A stretch of DNA of 64,000 nucleotides from Weissella tructae (GTDB lineage Bacteria; Bacillota; Bacilli; Lactobacillales; Lactobacillaceae): the NCBI RefSeq assembly GCF_000732905.1, contig NZ_CP007588.1:1-64000 (forward strand), in the 5' to 3' direction. The notes beneath the pieces are model-generated. The model made no database searches and was not told the DNA's origin. It worked only from the letters and a program-made list of their open reading frames with translations. Both the position numbers and the translations under genes were made by a program. Positions 60,337-64,000 of the stretch are shown in pieces. The stretch's first letter is position 1. Each line of letters opens with the position of its first letter.

Positions 60337-60418
60337 GATAACGACTCCTTTGTTAACAAAAAAATAATGATTCCCATAACCAAATCGTCCAATGTTAAAT
60401 TGGGCATTTACATTGTCT

Positions 60419-60450
60419 ATTATAAACTTTTTTTGATGTAAACGCTATCT
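60419..60450 (-). promoter_or_regulatory. zwf promoter region with cre-like site
   Basis: On the minus strand TATAAT lies at 60424-60419. TGTAAACGCTATCT (60437-60450, plus strand) fits the cre consensus TGWAANCGNTNNCW and covers the -35 region. CcpA binding there would repress. The gap 60337-60512 shows no other feature. Confidence 0.6.
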
Positions 60451-60512
60451 TAAAATTAGCGATAAAACTGATAGATATAGGGTTATTTTGATACATTTTG
60501 ATGGATAAAAGA

Positions 60513-60545
60513 AAAAAGAGAACAACATCTGTTGTTCTCTTTTTA
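60513..60545 (-). terminator. Terminator after glpK
   Basis: AAAGAGAACAAC/GTTGTTCTCTTT with an ATCT loop and A/T runs, 12 bases past the glpK stop. Confidence 0.9.
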
Positions 60546-60556
60546 AATGTCTGTGT

Positions 60557-62062
60557 TTAATCATGGAAAGCACGCGTCGTGTTGATAGCCTTATGCCATC
60601 CTTTACGTAAGCGATCACGCTTTTCTGTTGTCATGTTAGGCACGAATTGGCGTCCTTGTTCTAGGTACTGTTCCATATCGGCAAGGTTGTGCCAGAAACC
60701 AATTGTACGACCGGCTAAAAAGGCGGCGCCAAGTGCAGTTGCGTCTTCATCCATGGCACGATTGATTTGAATATCTGCAATGTCTGCTTGGAATTGCATC
60801 AAATATGGATTTCGAGAGACGGAACCGTCCGCTAATAATGATTTTAATTCAATTTCTGAATCCAAAGTCATGGTTTTTAAAATGTCCGCAGTACTGTAGG
60901 CGATAGATTGTAGTGTTGCTTTAACAAAATCATCTTTTGTTGTGCCTAAAGTTAGACCTAATGCTGTGCCTTGAGCGTGTGGATCCCAGTAAGGGGCACC
61001 TAATCCATTAAAAGCTGGTACAACATACACTTCATCTTGGTTTTCTGAACGTTCGGCTGCGCGCCACGCATCAACTTGCGTATCAATAAGACCGAGTTGA
61101 TCATTTAACCATTGTAGTGCTGTTCCGGCAGAAAAGATTGATCCTTCTAAAGCATGTACAGGATGGTCGCCAACATGATAAGCGATGGTAGAAACCAAAC
61201 CGTGCTTAGAATGAATAGACTTATTACCAGTGTTCATCATCAAAAAGGCACCAGCACCATACGTTGCTTTAACATCACCATCTGATAACCCTAATTGACC
61301 GACAAGTGAGGCGTTTTGGTCCCCAATCAAACTAGCAATAGGGATTTTCGTGCCGAAAAATTGAACAGGGCTTGTTTCACCCACGATTTCACTACTTGTT
61401 CGGATTTCTGGTAACAGGCTGCGAGGAATATTGAATAGCTCTAATAATTCATCATCCCACGTCAATGTTTCTAAATTCATTAACATTGTTCGGGATGCAT
61501 TAGTTGTGTCTGTTACGTGAGTGGTTCCACCAGTTAGTTGCCAGGTTAGCCAAGTGTCGACCGTTCCAAATGCAAGTTCTCCCGCTTCAGCCGCAGCTTG
61601 TGCGCCAGGTACGTGGTCTAAAATCCAACGAATTTTAGTCGCTGAAAAGTAAGGGCTAACCGGTAGCCCTGTTCGTTCTTGAATGAAATCATGATGACCG
61701 TTTTGAATTAATTCTTCAGCAATATCTTTGGTTTGTACGGATGCCCAAGAAATTGCGTTATAGATTGGTTGGCCGGTTTGGCGATTCCAAATCATTGTGG
61801 TTTCGCGTTGGCTAGCGATAGCGATAGCTTTAATTTCCGTTGCGCGGATACCGGAATTAATCAAGGCATCAGCGATAGCGGTTTGGACTGATCCCCAGAT
61901 GTCCATGGGGCGTTGTTCTTGCCAACCAGCCTTCGGCACGATTGGTGTTAAAGAAACTGATGTGTTTACGACGCGTCGGGCGTTTTGATTGAATAGGGCG
62001 GCGCGTGTTCCGGTCGTCCCTTGGTCGATTGTTAAAATGAGTTCAGGGCGTTCGATTGCCAT
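60557..62062 (-). CDS. glpK: Glycerol kinase
   Basis: A 501-residue FGGY-family kinase that makes glycerol-3-phosphate. The ATG at 62062 (MAIERPELILTIDQGTTGTR) is preferred, with GGAG 8 bases upstream; the upstream ATG at 62086 lacks an SD. The phosphate-1 motif DQGTTGTR is at 13-20, and GDQNASLVGQ near 248. In Enterococcus-type GlpK the stretch SYHFYG carries the HPr-phosphorylated histidine. The equivalent segment here reads SPVQFFG (231-237), so that His is replaced by Gln. No glpF, glpD or glpO follows. A cre-like site lies upstream. Confidence 0.94.
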   Translation of the reverse strand: MAIERPELILTIDQGTTGTRAALFNQNARRVVNTSVSLTPIVPKAGWQEQRPMDIWGSVQTAIADALINSGIRATEIKAIAIASQRETTMIWNRQTGQPIYNAISWASVQTKDIAEELIQNGHHDFIQERTGLPVSPYFSATKIRWILDHVPGAQAAAEAGELAFGTVDTWLTWQLTGGTTHVTDTTNASRTMLMNLETLTWDDELLELFNIPRSLLPEIRTSSEIVGETSPVQFFGTKIPIASLIGDQNASLVGQLGLSDGDVKATYGAGAFLMMNTGNKSIHSKHGLVSTIAYHVGDHPVHALEGSIFSAGTALQWLNDQLGLIDTQVDAWRAAERSENQDEVYVVPAFNGLGAPYWDPHAQGTALGLTLGTTKDDFVKATLQSIAYSTADILKTMTLDSEIELKSLLADGSVSRNPYLMQFQADIADIQINRAMDEDATALGAAFLAGRTIGFWHNLADMEQYLEQGRQFVPNMTTEKRDRLRKGWHKAINTTRAFHD

Positions 62063-62120
62063 GGTTGTTTCTCCATCCCAGTACATGTACTTTTTAATTT
62101 ATAGAACTCAGTATACCAAA

Positions 62121-62134
62121 TGAAAGGGTTTTCA
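62121..62134 (-). promoter_or_regulatory. cre-like palindrome upstream of glpK
   Basis: TGAAAGGGTTTTCA fits the cre outline but has GG in place of the central CG. It lies about 60 bases upstream of the glpK start. A weak candidate. Confidence 0.4.
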
Positions 62135-62248
62135 CATAATCTAATTTAAATTCAGGGGTGTTGGGGCTGGTTGAGAGGTGATTAAGTGCGAATTATCAGC
62201 CTATTTTTCGTGTTTTGCTTATAAAACAGATGATTAAATGAACGGATA

Positions 62249-62289
62249 TGCTATAATTAGACCACTTATTATAAAAATAACCGAACGTT
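62249..62289 (+). promoter_or_regulatory. purR promoter and PurBox
   Basis: The extended -10 TGCTATAAT lies at 62249-62257. ATAACCGAACGTT at 62277-62289 matches the Lactococcus/Bacillus PurBox AWWWCCGAACWWT with one mismatch, and continues as the palindrome CGAACGTTCG. Its place just after the transcription start suggests autoregulation. Confidence 0.7.
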
Positions 62290-62303
62290 CGAGGAGCAAC
62301 AAA

Positions 62304-63155
62304 ATGAAAACAAGTCGCAGTGGTCGCTTAGTCGACATGACATATTATTTATTGGAACGTCCTCGCACACTTGTGTCGCTATCATACTTTTCTGATCGAT
62401 ACGACAGTGCGAAGTCATCCATTTCTGAAGATTTAACAATTCTAAAAAAGACGTTTGAAGAACGTGGAATTGGATTGTTGGAAACAATCTCTGGTGCCGC
62501 TGGTGGTGCTCGTTTTACACCATATATGTTGCGTGAAGAAGCTGATGAATTTATTTCATCTATGACCAATGCAATTGATGATGACACACGTGTCTTGCCA
62601 GGTGGATATGTTTATTTGTCAGACTTGTTAGGTGATCCACGCATGTTGAATCATATCGGTCGCTTGATTGCGACGCAATATTTGCGTGAACCTATTGATG
62701 CAGTTATGACAGCTGCTACAAAGGGTGTGCCGGTTGCACAAGCTGTTGCTAATGAATTGAATGTGCCATTTGTTATTGTTCGTGACGACACGAAAGTGAC
62801 GGAAGGACCTACCATGTCAGTTAATTATGTAACTGGACAATCACAGCGACTAGAAAAGTTGGAACTATCACGTCGCTCATTGCCAATGGGATCACGTGTT
62901 TTGATTGTGGATGACTTTATGAAGGCTGGAGGAACTATTCGTGGAATGGCTTCTTTGGTTAAGGAATTTGAAGGACAAGTTGTCGGGACAGCTGTTGTCG
63001 CAGAAGGTTACGCTGAGAGTCGTGTGATTGATAAGTACACATCATTGGTCCGTGTCGATGCAAACCAAGAAAATGGTGGTGTGACGGTAGCGCCTGGGAA
63101 TTATGCAACTGAAATTTACATTGGTAATGAACCAATTGGATTGCGTAACGTGTAG
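62304..63155 (+). CDS. purR: Pur operon regulator PurR
   Basis: A 283-residue regulator with an N-terminal winged helix (about 1-74; RSGRLVDMTYYLLERPRTLVSLSYFSDRY) and a phosphoribosyltransferase-fold effector domain carrying the PRPP motif VLIVDDFMKAGGT at 199-211. PRPP binding modulates its binding to PurBoxes at purine genes. The ATG at 62304 follows GAGGAG by 7 bases; the longer open frame starts inside the promoter. glmU starts 40 bases downstream, as in many Firmicutes. Confidence 0.95.
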   Translation: MKTSRSGRLVDMTYYLLERPRTLVSLSYFSDRYDSAKSSISEDLTILKKTFEERGIGLLETISGAAGGARFTPYMLREEADEFISSMTNAIDDDTRVLPGGYVYLSDLLGDPRMLNHIGRLIATQYLREPIDAVMTAATKGVPVAQAVANELNVPFVIVRDDTKVTEGPTMSVNYVTGQSQRLEKLELSRRSLPMGSRVLIVDDFMKAGGTIRGMASLVKEFEGQVVGTAVVAEGYAESRVIDKYTSLVRVDANQENGGVTVAPGNYATEIYIGNEPIGLRNV

Positions 63156-63195
63156 TGACCTCAACTAGGAAACAGAAAAAAGGGGAGAAAATAAT

Positions 63196-64000
63196 ATGGA
63201 ACGTCATGTCATTATTTTAGCTGCGGGTAAGGGAACTCGTATGAAGTCAGACTTACCAAAAGTTTTGCACCAAGTAGGTGGAAAGCCAATGGTAGAACTA
63301 GTGTTGGAAACAAGTCAAAAAGCCGGTGTTTCAGAAATTGTAACGGTTGTTGGTCATGGCGCTGAACAAGTTGAAGCGGTTATCGGTGACCGTAGCGCCA
63401 TTGCACTACAAGCAGAACAATTAGGAACAGGGCATGCCATTTTAATGGCAGAACCACAATTGGGTGGTAAAGAAGGGATGACATTGATTGCGTCTGGGGA
63501 TGCGCCTTTGTTTACTATTGATACATTTGAAGCTTTGTTTGCAAGTCATGCGGCTTCTGGTAATGCGGTGACTGTATTGACAGCGGATGCACCAAATCCA
63601 ACAGGATACGGACGTATTATCCGTGACGAATCTGGTAATGTTTTGCGCATTGTAGAACAAAAAGATGCCAATGCGGCTGAACAAGCAGTTCATGAAGTAA
63701 ACACAGGGGTTTATGTGTTTGATAATAAGCTTTTGTTTGAAAGTTTGCATGAAGTGACAAATGACAATGCGCAAGGTGAATACTACCTACCAGATACATT
63801 GGAAATTTTGCGTAAGCAAGGCCAAACGGTTGGTGCTTTCCAAATGGATGATTTTGATGAATCAATGGGTGTAAATGATCGTGTTGCCTTGGCGCAAGCA
63901 AACCGTGTTTTGCGTGATCGTATCAACACGATGCACATGCGTAATGGTGTTACATTGACTGACCCAAGTACGACTTACATTGAAGGTGATGTTGTTATCG
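63196..64000 (+). CDS. glmU: Bifunctional GlmU (N-acetylglucosamine-1-phosphate uridyltransferase/glucosamine-1-phosphate acetyltransferase), 5' part
   Basis: The first 268 codons are present and the gene runs off the window. It makes UDP-N-acetylglucosamine for the cell wall. The uridyltransferase signature [18 protein letters not shown] is at residues 8-25, followed by [13 protein letters not shown] and VNTGVYVF, all of the pyrophosphorylase domain. The end ([19 protein letters not shown]) is the beginning of the left-handed beta-helix acetyltransferase domain. AGGGGAGAAA is the SD. It is probably co-transcribed with purR. Confidence 0.96.
   Translation, partial: MERHVIILAAGKGTRMKSDLPKVLHQVGGKPMVELVLETSQKAGVSEIVTVVGHGAEQVEAVIGDRSAIALQAEQLGTGHAILMAEPQLGGKEGMTLIASGDAPLFTIDTFEALFASHAASGNAVTVLTADAPNPTGYGRIIRDESGNVLRIVEQKDANAAEQAVHEVNTGVYVFDNKLLFESLHEVTNDNAQGEYYLPDTLEILRKQGQTVGAFQMDDFDESMGVNDRVALAQANRVLRDRINTMHMRNGVTLTDPSTTYIEGDVVI

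Overview
The window is a stretch of a Firmicutes (lactic acid bacterium) chromosome centred on the replication origin. The 16S sequence, the purely fermentative gene content, and the pairing of glucose-6-phosphate dehydrogenase with two 6-phosphogluconate dehydrogenases (heterofermentative pentose phosphate/phosphoketolase metabolism) point to Leuconostocaceae, most likely Weissella. That assignment rests on memory of sequence features, not on a database search.

Layout. 1-2530: rpmH on the minus strand, then a bipartite oriC: DnaA boxes upstream of dnaA, and more boxes plus an unwinding-type element between dnaA and dnaN. 2564-9808: dnaN, then yaaA-recF-gyrB-gyrA. 9970-14510: lipoteichoic acid synthase, HMG-CoA reductase and an HExxH protein of unknown function. 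14606-20895: a complete rRNA operon (16S-tRNA Ile-Ala-23S-5S-tRNA Asn-Thr-Val-Thr), followed by a second promoter-driven 5S-tRNA-Asn unit. 20918-31203: sugar-phosphate and nucleobase metabolism (RpiR regulator, short 6PGDH, T-box-tyrS, guanine riboswitch-pbuX-xpt, long 6PGDH), with an unassigned structured RNA at 24829-25103. 31282-32201: a tRNA cluster. 32324-35710: purine permease and two YczE/YitT-type membrane proteins. 35711-36970: a gene-poor stretch with two related C-rich small RNAs, a tiny membrane protein and a SAM (S-box) riboswitch. 36970-49330: metK, an RlmD-type rRNA methyltransferase, tag, a YtqB-like methyltransferase, leuS, tRNA-Arg, a MurJ/YtgP flippase, a remote DnaA-box cluster, a 45-residue protein and an amino acid transporter. 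49738-57065: addB(rexB)-addA(rexA). 57259-64000: adhP, a YxeA protein, zwf, glpK, purR and the start of glmU.

How the genes fit together. The origin region supplies replication initiation and supercoiling. The carbon genes (zwf, two 6PGDHs, adhP, glpK) serve NAD(P)H-generating hexose oxidation and NADH disposal. Sequence signals suggest shared control: cre-like sites upstream of gndA, zwf and glpK, Rex-like operators at adhP, and a TGTAAA palindrome between the RpiR-type regulator and gnd. Purine supply is controlled by a guanine riboswitch (pbuX-xpt) and by PurR, which has a PurBox in its own leader.

The protein genes look intact. The rRNA operon, in contrast, carries several one-base contractions of homopolymers at positions normally invariant in 16S, 23S and tRNA-Ile, which most likely reflects consensus error in a repeated region. 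No CRISPR array, insertion sequence, prophage or plasmid-type gene was seen. The most promising undescribed elements are the tandem C-rich RNAs at 36019-36483, the structured RNA at 24829-25103 and the DnaA-box cluster at 45766-45820.
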